Shown here piece by piece: positions 1 through 6,247 of a stretch of 18,627 bases of DNA. The first letter of the stretch is position 1, and each line of letters opens with the position of its first letter. The notes beneath the pieces were generated by a model, which saw only the letters and a list, made by a program, of their open reading frames with translations, was not told the DNA's origin and made no database searches. Origin of the DNA: Marinobacter sp. (GTDB lineage: Bacteria; Pseudomonadota; Gammaproteobacteria; Pseudomonadales; Oleiphilaceae); the NCBI GenBank assembly GCA_017643965.1, contig JAEPMM010000016.1, positions 1 to 18,627 of the forward strand. The letters run 5' to 3'. The position numbers and the translations under genes are program-made.

Positions 1-1
1 C

Positions 2-652
2 AGCGCCCGCCGACGCAAGGCCGCAGCCAGCGGTGACACCGATTACCCCGCGCAGCTGCAGCAGTACCAGCAGGAAATCGAGACCCTGCGGCAGCAGGCG
101 AAACAGTCCCGGGAGGAGTTGCAGGCCTCCAACGAAGAGCTTCAGTCCACCAATGAGGAGTTGCAGTCCGCCAACGAGGAGCTGACCACCTCGAAAGAGG
201 AAATGCAGTCGATGAACGAAGAACTGCAAACCATCAACACCGAACTGCAGACCAAGCTGGACGACCTGGCCCTGGCCCAGAGCGACATGCAGAACGTGCT
301 CAACAGCATCGAGATTGCGGTGCTGTTCCTGGACCAGGACCTCAACGTACGGCGCTACACCGAACGGGCCTCGACCATCATCAGCCTGCGCGAGAGCGAC
401 ATCGGCCGCCCGCTCAGTGACCTGACCACCAGCCTGCGCTATCCCGAGCTGCAGGAAGATGCGCGGCACACCCTGAACACTCTGGCGGTCAGTGAGAAAC
501 AGATCACCACCAACGACGACCGCTGGTTCTCGATCCGCATCATGCCGTACCGCCGGCTGGACAACGTGATCGACGGCGTGGTGCTCACCCTCGTGGATAT
601 CACCGACACCAAGAAGCTGGAATCGTCACTGCGGGAACACCCCGCGCCCTGA
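2..652 (+). CDS. CheB/CheR-type chemotaxis fusion protein, C-terminal fragment (coiled coil + PAS)
   Basis: The frame is open from base 2 and the gene begins upstream of the window, so only the last 216 residues are seen. A TTG at 119 lies in the middle of the coiled coil and is not a credible start. The visible part opens with a charged helix, then a seven-residue repeat (NEELQST, NEELQSA, NEELTTS, KEEMQSM, NEELQTI) that forms a long coiled coil. A PAS-like domain follows (NVLNSIEIAVLFLDQDLNVRRYTERA to VVLTLVDITDTKKLE), and the protein ends soon after it. This heptad linker followed by PAS is characteristic of CheB-methylesterase/CheR-methyltransferase fusions, which modify chemoreceptor-like proteins with S-adenosylmethionine. 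The catalytic domains would lie upstream and are not visible. No histidine kinase domain follows the PAS. The gene is convergent with the helicase at 686, with a 33-bp gap and only a very short CCCG/CGGG hairpin. The family is clear from the linker; the exact domain set is inferred. Confidence 0.85.
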   Translation, partial: SARRRKAAASGDTDYPAQLQQYQQEIETLRQQAKQSREELQASNEELQSTNEELQSANEELTTSKEEMQSMNEELQTINTELQTKLDDLALAQSDMQNVLNSIEIAVLFLDQDLNVRRYTERASTIISLRESDIGRPLSDLTTSLRYPELQEDARHTLNTLAVSEKQITTNDDRWFSIRIMPYRRLDNVIDGVVLTLVDITDTKKLESSLREHPAP

Positions 653-685
653 GCCCGGCACCGGGAGACCGAAGGCACGCCGCCG

Positions 686-2953
686 TTAGCGCGAATCGGA
701 CGCCTGAAACCACCAGCGCGGCAACAGTGCCTGAGTGGCCGGGCGCAGGAAGCGGTCATCGATCAGCCAGATCACGCCCCGGTCCTCCGGCGTGCGGATC
801 ACCCGGCCGGCGGCCTGGGCCACTTTCTGCAGGCCGGGAATCTGATAGGTGTAGTCGTAGCCGGCACCGAAACGCTGTTCCAGCCGCGCCTTCAGAATTT
901 CATGCCAGGCATCAAACGGCGGCAGGCCAAGGGTCGCCACAAACGCGCCGATCAATTGCTCACCGGGCAGATCAATGCCCTCACTGAACACCCCGCCCAG
1001 CACCGCAAACGCCACACTACCCTCGGGCTGCCGGAACCCCGCCAGGAAGTCACGGCGTTGCTGGGCCGACATGCCCGGTTGTTGCGACCGCTGGGGCACA
1101 TCCGGGGCGGTGGTGGCGAGTGCATCACTGACCTCACGGGCGTACTGGAAGCTGCTGAAAAATGCCAGATAATGCCCCGGCCGCGCGCGGAACTGGCGGG
1201 CGATGAGCGAGGCAATGGGCGCCAGTGAGGCATGGCGATGGGCCTGGCGGGTGCTGATACCCGGTGTGAACTGCACCTGTAACTGGTCGGCGCTGAACGG
1301 ACTGGGCAGCGAGGTGAAGCGCGCATCCGGCGGCAGACCGAGCAAATCCCGGTAATAGACGCCGGGGCTCAGGGTCGCCGAAAACAGCAGCACCGAGTGC
1401 GCCGCTGCAAACCGCTCCCGCAGAAAGTCCGCCGGGATCAGGTTCTGGATGGTCAGGCTGGCCCGACCCCGCCCGCCGCGGGCAAATTCACACAGGGAAT
1501 GGTCACCGAACGCCTCCGCCAGCTTCATGAAGCCGACACTCTCGAACAGTATGTCCTGCAGCGCCAGATCCGGTGGATGCTCCGCCAGGTAATCGGACAG
1601 GCCGGAAACCATCGCCTGCAGCGCACCCAACAGCGAGGCCGGCAAGCTCTCCAGAAACACCGGGGCGTTGTCATCCCTCGGGTGGTCACGGATCAGGCTC
1701 TGCCAGGCCCGGGCGGTACGGTCGATGGCGGGCTTCAGCGCTTTCGGGGCGGTCTTCTTCACGCCTAGCAGCCGTTGCTGGTCGAGCCGCACCGAGTACA
1801 TGCCGCGGCCGCGGTCGACCAGATTGTGGGCCTCATCCACCAGCACGCTGGCCTTCCAGCTGTTCTGGCGGATCAGTCCGTGGAGCAGGGCAGACTGATC
1901 GAGCAGCCGGTTGACGTCGCCCACCACCACATCGCTCCAGCGCGCCATTTCCTGGGCCAGAAAATAGGGGCAGATGTCATGAGCGCTCGCAATCTTCGCC
2001 AGAGCCGCCTGATCGAGCGTGCCTTCGGTCTGTGCCGCCTCGGAGCGGGCATCGGGCAACCGGTCAAAAAAGCCTTTTGCCAGCGGGCAGGATTCGCCAT
2101 GGCAGGCTTTGTCCGGGTGCTCGCAGGCGTCGTCTTTCGACACCAGTTCCAGGGTGCGTAACGGCCACCGGGGCAGCGCCTGCGCTGCGCGCAAGCGGGC
2201 GACGCCGTCCATCGCCAGGCTGCGTGCGGTATTGCGGCAGGTAAGGTAAAACAGCCGGTCCTGCCCGGCTGCCGGCATCGCTTTCAACGCCGGGAACAGG
2301 GTACCCAGGGTTTTGCCCAGACCCGTGGGCGCCTCCAGCAACAGCGTGGCGGACTTCACCGAATTCTTGTACACCGTCTCCGCCAGCTGGCGTTGGCGCG
2401 GGCGAAAGGCCGGAAACGGAAACCTCAGCTGCGAGAGCAGGGCATCCCGCTGTTGCCGATGGTGCGCTTCCTGCTCGGCCCAGGCCCGATACTGACGGCA
2501 CAGGCCCTCCAGTTCCTGCCACAGTTGGTCGGCGCTGGCGCTTTCCACCACCGGGGTTTCTTTGTCTTTGCCGGTGTCGTAGTAGATCAGCGCCAGTTCC
2601 ACGGTGTGGCGATCTTCCTGCCGGCACAGCAGGGCACCGTACGCCCGCAACTGGGCGCGATGGAGTGCCCGCTGATGTTGGCGAATGCGCGACAGATCAC
2701 CGCGGTGCGTCTTGATTTCCTCCAGCCGGCCGCGATGGGGGTTGTAGACATCGGCGCGGCCTGACAGCCTCAGCCCCAGACACTCACCGGTCAGTAAATA
2801 CTCGCTTTTGTAGCCGTAACCACGGCGGGACTGAATCGCCTGATGGCCGGCAATGCCCTCCTCGGCGCTGGGCGCCGGGGTATAGCGGAAGTCCAGATCG
2901 CCCTTGCGGGCGGCGAACTCGCAGAGGGTGCGGACGGCGACCGTCAGCGTCAT
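686..2953 (-). CDS. XPD/DinG-like Fe-S DNA helicase with N-terminal RecB-type nuclease domain
   Basis: This is a 755-residue superfamily 2 helicase. Residues 1-150 carry the full set of PD-(D/E)XK motifs of the RecB/Cas4 family: GIAGH (33-37), GRAD (65-68), EEIK (78-81) and QLRAY (101-105), so the nuclease looks intact. The helicase core has Walker A APTGLGKT (K214), DEAH (373-376), FSEGIDLPG and the motif VI string QAAGRVIR (713-720). Cysteines 277, 284, 289 and 328 have the spacing of an XPD-type 4Fe-4S cluster, which in this family implies 5'-3' unwinding. The ATG overlaps the stop of the upstream FAN1-like gene as ATGA, so the two are probably translationally coupled. The family is known to sit beside VRR-NUC nucleases; a role in opening branched or crosslinked DNA for its partner is inferred. 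The gene is related to dinG and yoaA but is neither, so no symbol is given. Confidence 0.9.
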   Translation of the reverse strand: MTLTVAVRTLCEFAARKGDLDFRYTPAPSAEEGIAGHQAIQSRRGYGYKSEYLLTGECLGLRLSGRADVYNPHRGRLEEIKTHRGDLSRIRQHQRALHRAQLRAYGALLCRQEDRHTVELALIYYDTGKDKETPVVESASADQLWQELEGLCRQYRAWAEQEAHHRQQRDALLSQLRFPFPAFRPRQRQLAETVYKNSVKSATLLLEAPTGLGKTLGTLFPALKAMPAAGQDRLFYLTCRNTARSLAMDGVARLRAAQALPRWPLRTLELVSKDDACEHPDKACHGESCPLAKGFFDRLPDARSEAAQTEGTLDQAALAKIASAHDICPYFLAQEMARWSDVVVGDVNRLLDQSALLHGLIRQNSWKASVLVDEAHNLVDRGRGMYSVRLDQQRLLGVKKTAPKALKPAIDRTARAWQSLIRDHPRDDNAPVFLESLPASLLGALQAMVSGLSDYLAEHPPDLALQDILFESVGFMKLAEAFGDHSLCEFARGGRGRASLTIQNLIPADFLRERFAAAHSVLLFSATLSPGVYYRDLLGLPPDARFTSLPSPFSADQLQVQFTPGISTRQAHRHASLAPIASLIARQFRARPGHYLAFFSSFQYAREVSDALATTAPDVPQRSQQPGMSAQQRRDFLAGFRQPEGSVAFAVLGGVFSEGIDLPGEQLIGAFVATLGLPPFDAWHEILKARLEQRFGAGYDYTYQIPGLQKVAQAAGRVIRTPEDRGVIWLIDDRFLRPATQALLPRWWFQASDSR

Positions 2954-4662
2954 GCCGGGGCCTCACCGTCGTGCCAGCGCACGTAACAGACCCGGGCCGG
3001 GATACCCTCAGCGGCAAAGAACTCGAGCCAGCGGATCTGGTGATCCTGGAGGCGGTCCCCAGGCCCCTTCACCTCAATCATCTCGTAGCGTTTCCCCGGC
3101 CCGGTGCTACCGGGGAGAAACCGGATCAGATCGGGAAAGCCGCTGCGGTGCTCGCGAATGTTCCGCAACAGACGGCGGAACAGACACTCGAGGTCCGCCG
3201 CCGGCATGCACTCCAGCGCCAGTTCCACCAGCGCTTCGGTCACCACCGGCCAGATCACGAACGGATTGACGATGCCCTGCCTGGTTCGATGGGTTTCCAG
3301 GATCCGCTGCCGGTAGCGGCCATCGCGCAAGGTTGCGAAACACTCTTCAAAAGCGTCCTCGCGGCGGCGGACAAAGTCTTCCCGGGTCAGGTCTGCGGGG
3401 CCGACATGGAAAGGATGGAAAAACGCGCCCGGCATCGGCGCGAAGATGGTGGGCCAGCACAGCAGCCCGAACAGGCCGTTGATCAGGGTATTCTCAACGT
3501 AATACACCGGGGCATCGTCATGCCACAGGTGCTGTGTCACCACGTACTCCACAGAGCCCGACGCAGGTTTCGGCAAGGTCAGTGTGTCAGCGCGGATGTC
3601 CACGGCCGGCGGAGCCGGCGGCGGGGGCTGCTGAAGTCGGGCGGCCAGCCGCTTGAGAATCCGCGCCAGGCCCTGGGCTTCGGCGTCGTTCAGCGGCTCG
3701 GGCTGGGCCTGCCACGCGGTGGCAATAGCCCAGGCCTCGCGGTGGCGCTTCATCCGCTCCAGCAGGCGCAGTTGCTTCAGCCGCGCTTCCCGGTGGCTGC
3801 TGGCGGCAAACGCCTGCAACGCCAGCTCCTTTTCACCCTGCCGTTCCGCCTGTCGCCCCAGCTCCAGCAATAACCGGTTGCGGCGGCTGGCCAGCCAGGG
3901 GTTGTCGGACGGCCCGGGCAGCTGTGGCCACACCCCGGCGGCGGGCACTCCCTGGTCCAGCCATTCCCGGCACTGGTGCATGGCGAGGTACAGATCCACT
4001 TCGTGACGGTGCTGGAAAGCCCGTGAATCCGGGGTAAAGGTCACCGGCTCGTAGCGCTGGTGTCCCAGCTCCACCAGCACAAAATCCGACCAGCTCTGGC
4101 GAAGGTTGCCGAAGAACATCAGGCGCACCCGGTCAAACAACGCCATATGCTGCAACCTGACCACCGGCGCGGCCGAGGCCCCCAGCCAGTCCGCCAGCCG
4201 GCGCGGATCCGTGTAGCGGGGCTGCAGGATCTCCAGCATCTGGCCCTTGGGCACGGCTCTGGGCCATCCGGCTGCCCGCAGGGTGTCAGCGAATACCGGG
4301 CGCAATTCGCCCAGGGTATACAGGCGAAACAGCTGCTCCAGCGTCAGCAGCGGCTCGGCGTCCAGCCAGCCCCCGCCCATCAGTTCGGCCAGCGCAGCGG
4401 ATTCCGGCACACCGAGTTCCGGATAGCGGAGCTTGTCGGCCCGGAACCACTCACCGGAGCGCATCACCATGCGGGCCAGCAGCGCCCGGGCGCCGGTGGA
4501 CAGCCGGAAAAATTGGCCGAGCACCGCCCGCTCCCCGGCGGTCAGCAGGTCGCCGTGATGCTCGGCTACCCACGACACCAGGGTGTCCATGTTCTTCAGG
4601 TAATACAGGGGGTCGCCAAGGTCCGCCGTCCGGGGACGCTGAACCGTCGATGGGGAGGTCAT
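2950..4662 (-). CDS. FAN1-like structure-specific nuclease, VRR-NUC domain
   Basis: This 570-residue protein resembles bacterial FAN1, a 5'-flap endo/exonuclease that can unhook interstrand crosslinks. The C-terminal VRR-NUC domain has its catalytic signature: PDL with D511, then EVKGPGDRL with E530 and K532, followed by the QIRWLEFF helix. A glutamate at about 504 (REHRSGFPD) is a further candidate metal ligand. The N-terminal half is helical and contains a SAP-like segment (DKLRYPELGVPESAALAELMGGGWL, about residues 75-100) and a TPR-like middle region (about 250-330), matching the known order of SAP, TPR and nuclease. Length agrees with the Pseudomonas enzyme. The ATG at 4662 is preceded on the minus strand by GGAG at a short spacing. 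The stop overlaps the start of the helicase-nuclease gene, implying a two-gene operon. All expected active-site residues are present. The biochemical function is from the family; the in vivo role here is inferred. Confidence 0.92.
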   Translation of the reverse strand: MTSPSTVQRPRTADLGDPLYYLKNMDTLVSWVAEHHGDLLTAGERAVLGQFFRLSTGARALLARMVMRSGEWFRADKLRYPELGVPESAALAELMGGGWLDAEPLLTLEQLFRLYTLGELRPVFADTLRAAGWPRAVPKGQMLEILQPRYTDPRRLADWLGASAAPVVRLQHMALFDRVRLMFFGNLRQSWSDFVLVELGHQRYEPVTFTPDSRAFQHRHEVDLYLAMHQCREWLDQGVPAAGVWPQLPGPSDNPWLASRRNRLLLELGRQAERQGEKELALQAFAASSHREARLKQLRLLERMKRHREAWAIATAWQAQPEPLNDAEAQGLARILKRLAARLQQPPPPAPPAVDIRADTLTLPKPASGSVEYVVTQHLWHDDAPVYYVENTLINGLFGLLCWPTIFAPMPGAFFHPFHVGPADLTREDFVRRREDAFEECFATLRDGRYRQRILETHRTRQGIVNPFVIWPVVTEALVELALECMPAADLECLFRRLLRNIREHRSGFPDLIRFLPGSTGPGKRYEMIEVKGPGDRLQDHQIRWLEFFAAEGIPARVCYVRWHDGEAPA

Positions 4663-4733
4663 ACCACTCCGGGAAAACGTAGTTGGGCGTCGCGATGGCT
4701 TACGTTAGCACGCGACCGGGCAGGCTCACATAG

Positions 4734-5174
4734 TCAGATGCCCAACTCGGCAGGCTGCAACCGGACCCCCGCAATTTTCCACACGCCGTCGGTCAGTACC
4801 ATGTTGTAGTAGGCGTCCCAGCGCCTGCCCTCCGGACCTTCCAGTTTCACCGTCTGAATCTCGAACGAGCCGTGGGGTACCCGCTCGGCGAACTCGATGG
4901 CGGTGGCACTGTGCACGGCGGGGTAGGCCTCACGCACCATATCCAGGAACACCTGGGAGGAACCAAAACGGCGTTTGATGCCTTCCGAGGCGTGAGCCCA
5001 GGCCTGCTCGCTGTCTTCATTGGCGAACGCTTCGATCTGGCTGAGGATGGCTTCGCGGATGTCGGCGTCTTTGTCGCCGGCGAGGGGTTGGGTTGACCAG
5101 ATCAGCGCGACCATGAGGCCACCGAGTAATATCGGTATTGCCCTGGTACGGAGACGGATGGCGTTGCGGTCCAT
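4734..5174 (-). CDS. DUF4864 family protein, probable exported
   Basis: This 146-residue protein starts with a basic segment and a hydrophobic stretch (IPILLGGLMVALIWSTQPLAG, about residues 14-34). That fits a signal peptide with a possible AxA-like site near LAG, or a single N-terminal anchor. The remainder (EAILSQIEAFANEDSEQAWAHASEGIKRRFGSSQVFLDMVREAYPAV, ending in DGVWKIAGVRLQPAELGI) is the pattern of DUF4864, a small NTF2-like alpha+beta fold of unknown function. The ATG at 5174 has a good AAGGGG Shine-Dalgarno on the minus strand (5182-5187, spacing 7). An AT-rich stretch at 5193-5203 could hold a -10 element (TATAAC or TAAAAT), but no matching -35 is visible. It lies 71 bp upstream of the FAN1-like gene on the same strand, so cotranscription is possible, though a periplasmic protein has no obvious link to DNA repair. 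No catalytic residues can be named. Confidence 0.8.
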   Translation of the reverse strand: MDRNAIRLRTRAIPILLGGLMVALIWSTQPLAGDKDADIREAILSQIEAFANEDSEQAWAHASEGIKRRFGSSQVFLDMVREAYPAVHSATAIEFAERVPHGSFEIQTVKLEGPEGRRWDAYYNMVLTDGVWKIAGVRLQPAELGI

Positions 5175-5259
5175 AGTATTACCCCTTCATTGGTTATATT
5201 TTAATCGATACGGGTGCCGACGTACCACGGATTCTTTCCACACTCTTCTTCTGGTGGCG

Positions 5260-5691
5260 TCAGGACCGTCGCCCCTCGGGCCAGATCAGCGCCATCAGCG
5301 CCTGTCGGGTGGGGTCAGGAAAGGCAACGGCATTGTCCGCACGGGCAATGGCGAGCACTTCTCCCAGGGTTCGGAACAGGCCGATGTGCTCATGGATGCA
5401 GCGGGGAATGGCCTGATCCCGCAGGTAGGCCAGGTAGCGGTCCAGGTTGTCCCGGTCTGAGCGCCAGTGATCGTCAAAGGCGTGGCGAAAGAGGGCGCGG
5501 GTGGCTATGGCCCGCCATTCGTCCCGGTAACCGCTCTCTAGCCTCTCGGGATAGGTGTAGAGGTCCCGGATCTCCTGCTCGATTTTCACTTCCACCCGGC
5601 CCGGAGGGAACATTAGTCGTACTGCCAACAGGTCGTAAAGATCAGCCAATTGCTCATCCACCGCCTGCCTCACCAATTCAATCCTGCTCAT
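5260..5691 (-). CDS. Hypothetical protein, 143 residues, soluble and helical
   Basis: I do not recognise a family. The protein is predicted helical and charged, with no signal peptide or membrane segment (MSRIELVRQAVDEQLADLYD at the start, PDPTRQALMALIWPEGRRS at the end). The middle has an aromatic/arginine-rich segment (YPERLESGYRDEWRAIATRALFRHAFDDHWRSDRDNLDRYL). An in-frame GTG at 5754 would add 21 residues, but those fall in the short divergent promoter region, so the ATG at 5691 is preferred. Its Shine-Dalgarno is weak (ACGGG about 6 bases upstream on the minus strand). The gene is followed after 85 bp by the DUF4864 gene on the same strand and is divergent from the small gene at 5769. 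Codon use and third-position GC match the neighbours, which supports it being real. Confidence 0.7.
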   Translation of the reverse strand: MSRIELVRQAVDEQLADLYDLLAVRLMFPPGRVEVKIEQEIRDLYTYPERLESGYRDEWRAIATRALFRHAFDDHWRSDRDNLDRYLAYLRDQAIPRCIHEHIGLFRTLGEVLAIARADNAVAFPDPTRQALMALIWPEGRRS

Positions 5692-5704
5692 AATTGCCCG
5701 TTTA

Positions 5705-5733
5705 TTGACCTGTTTCCGCTGTGGTTCCGTAAT
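5705..5733 (+). promoter_or_regulatory. Candidate sigma70 promoter for the 96-residue protein
   Basis: TTGACC at 5705-5710 matches the -35 consensus at five of six positions. CGTAAT at 5728-5733 matches the -10 at four of six, with 17-bp spacing. Transcription would start near 5740, giving a leader of about 29 bases that contains the Shine-Dalgarno of the gene at 5769. The surrounding segment is clearly AT-rich for this window. Pattern match only. Confidence 0.4.
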
Positions 5734-5768
5734 TTTATTTACGACAACAAACACGCGGGAGACTTCCG

Positions 5769-6059
5769 ATGCACATGGACACTGGTCAACTGAAAAGCCA
5801 CAAGCACGACGCCATCTCGTTGTTGGAAATCGTCTCGATGGAAGGCCGTTACTACATGGCCCGCTTTTATTTGGACGGGGAAGGCTACGTGCTCACCGAT
5901 CCCTACGACAAACCGGTGATGTTTACGGGTGCCTGCGCGGTGCGGGACTATTTTCAGGGTTACCACGTTGAGCACACCGAAGTGATTCCACCCACCGGCA
6001 CCGACGAGATGATCGGCATGCCGGACAGCAGTTCGGAAACCATGCGAGTGCCGCTCTAG
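5769..6059 (+). CDS. Small DUF6482-like protein
   Basis: This 96-residue soluble protein has a short beta-rich core (AISLLEIVSMEGRYYMARFYLDGEGYVLTDPYDKPVMFTGACAVRDYFQGY) and ends with DEMIGMPDSSSE. The pattern, a VxSxEGxxYxxR strand, a later 'RD' helix and a terminal DEMxG, resembles DUF6482, a small family of unknown function common in Pseudomonas and relatives. The match is from memory and is moderate. The ATG at 5769 has a good CGGGAG Shine-Dalgarno (5756-5761, spacing 7); a second ATG two codons later is also possible. It is expressed divergently from the minus-strand cluster and ends 188 bp before recC. A small hairpin at 6108-6128 and a separate -10 box suggest that recC has its own promoter. 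Confidence 0.75.
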   Translation: MHMDTGQLKSHKHDAISLLEIVSMEGRYYMARFYLDGEGYVLTDPYDKPVMFTGACAVRDYFQGYHVEHTEVIPPTGTDEMIGMPDSSSETMRVPL

Positions 6060-6107
6060 CACTTGCTTTCCTGCCTTCCGCCCTCCGTATTTGCCCCGTA
6101 CCCACCA

Positions 6108-6128
6108 CGGCGACACCCTTTGTCGCCG
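6108..6128 (+). terminator. Possible terminator-like hairpin after the small gene
   Basis: CGGCGACA at 6108-6115 and TGTCGCCG at 6121-6128 form an 8-bp perfect GC-rich stem with a CCCTT loop, 49 bases past the stop of the small gene. No run of T follows on either strand, so this is not a classical intrinsic terminator. It may act as a 3' stabilising hairpin or as a weak terminator for the upstream transcript. Confidence 0.35.
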
Positions 6129-6156
6129 CGAAGCACCATTCTGGCCATGACTTTCC

Positions 6157-6162
6157 TATAAT
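6157..6162 (+). promoter_or_regulatory. Consensus -10 box in front of the recCBD operon
   Basis: TATAAT at 6157-6162 is a perfect sigma70 -10 hexamer, and the only one in the 188-bp space before recC. No good -35 is seen 15-19 bp upstream (the best is AGCACC or similar), and there is no TG extension, so basal strength may be modest or activator-dependent. Transcription would start near 6169, leaving a leader of about 80 bases that contains the inverted repeat at 6186-6217. Confidence 0.5.
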
Positions 6163-6185
6163 CAGACGTTGCTGAGTGTCCGCAT

Positions 6186-6217
6186 CTGAGGTCACATGCG
6201 GTAACCTGTGACCTCAG
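6186..6217. repeat. 11-bp perfect inverted repeat in the recC leader
   Basis: CTGAGGTCACA at 6186-6196 and its exact reverse complement TGTGACCTCAG at 6207-6217 flank a 10-base spacer. The spacer itself contains a small GGT-A-ACC dyad at 6200-6206. The arms are centred about 21 bases apart, two helical turns, which suits a dimeric DNA-binding protein. As RNA they would form an 11-bp stem starting about 17 bases after the predicted transcription start and ending 30 bases before the recC ATG. No T-run follows. The repeat is seen directly; its use as operator or leader hairpin is inferred. Confidence 0.6.
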
Positions 6218-6247
6218 GCACGAACCGAACACCCGACAAGGAACCCC

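Noticed and set aside
110..270. Tandem 21-bp units as a possible CRISPR or intergenic repeat
   Set aside because: They are in frame and encode a coiled-coil heptad; there are no spacers and the units are imperfect.
653..685. Terminator between the CheB/CheR fragment and the helicase
   Set aside because: Only a 4-bp CCCG/CGGG stem is present and there is no T-run.
4676..4706. AACGTA/TACGTT inverted pair upstream of the FAN1-like gene
   Set aside because: Only 6-bp arms with a 19-base spacer, expected by chance in a window of this size.
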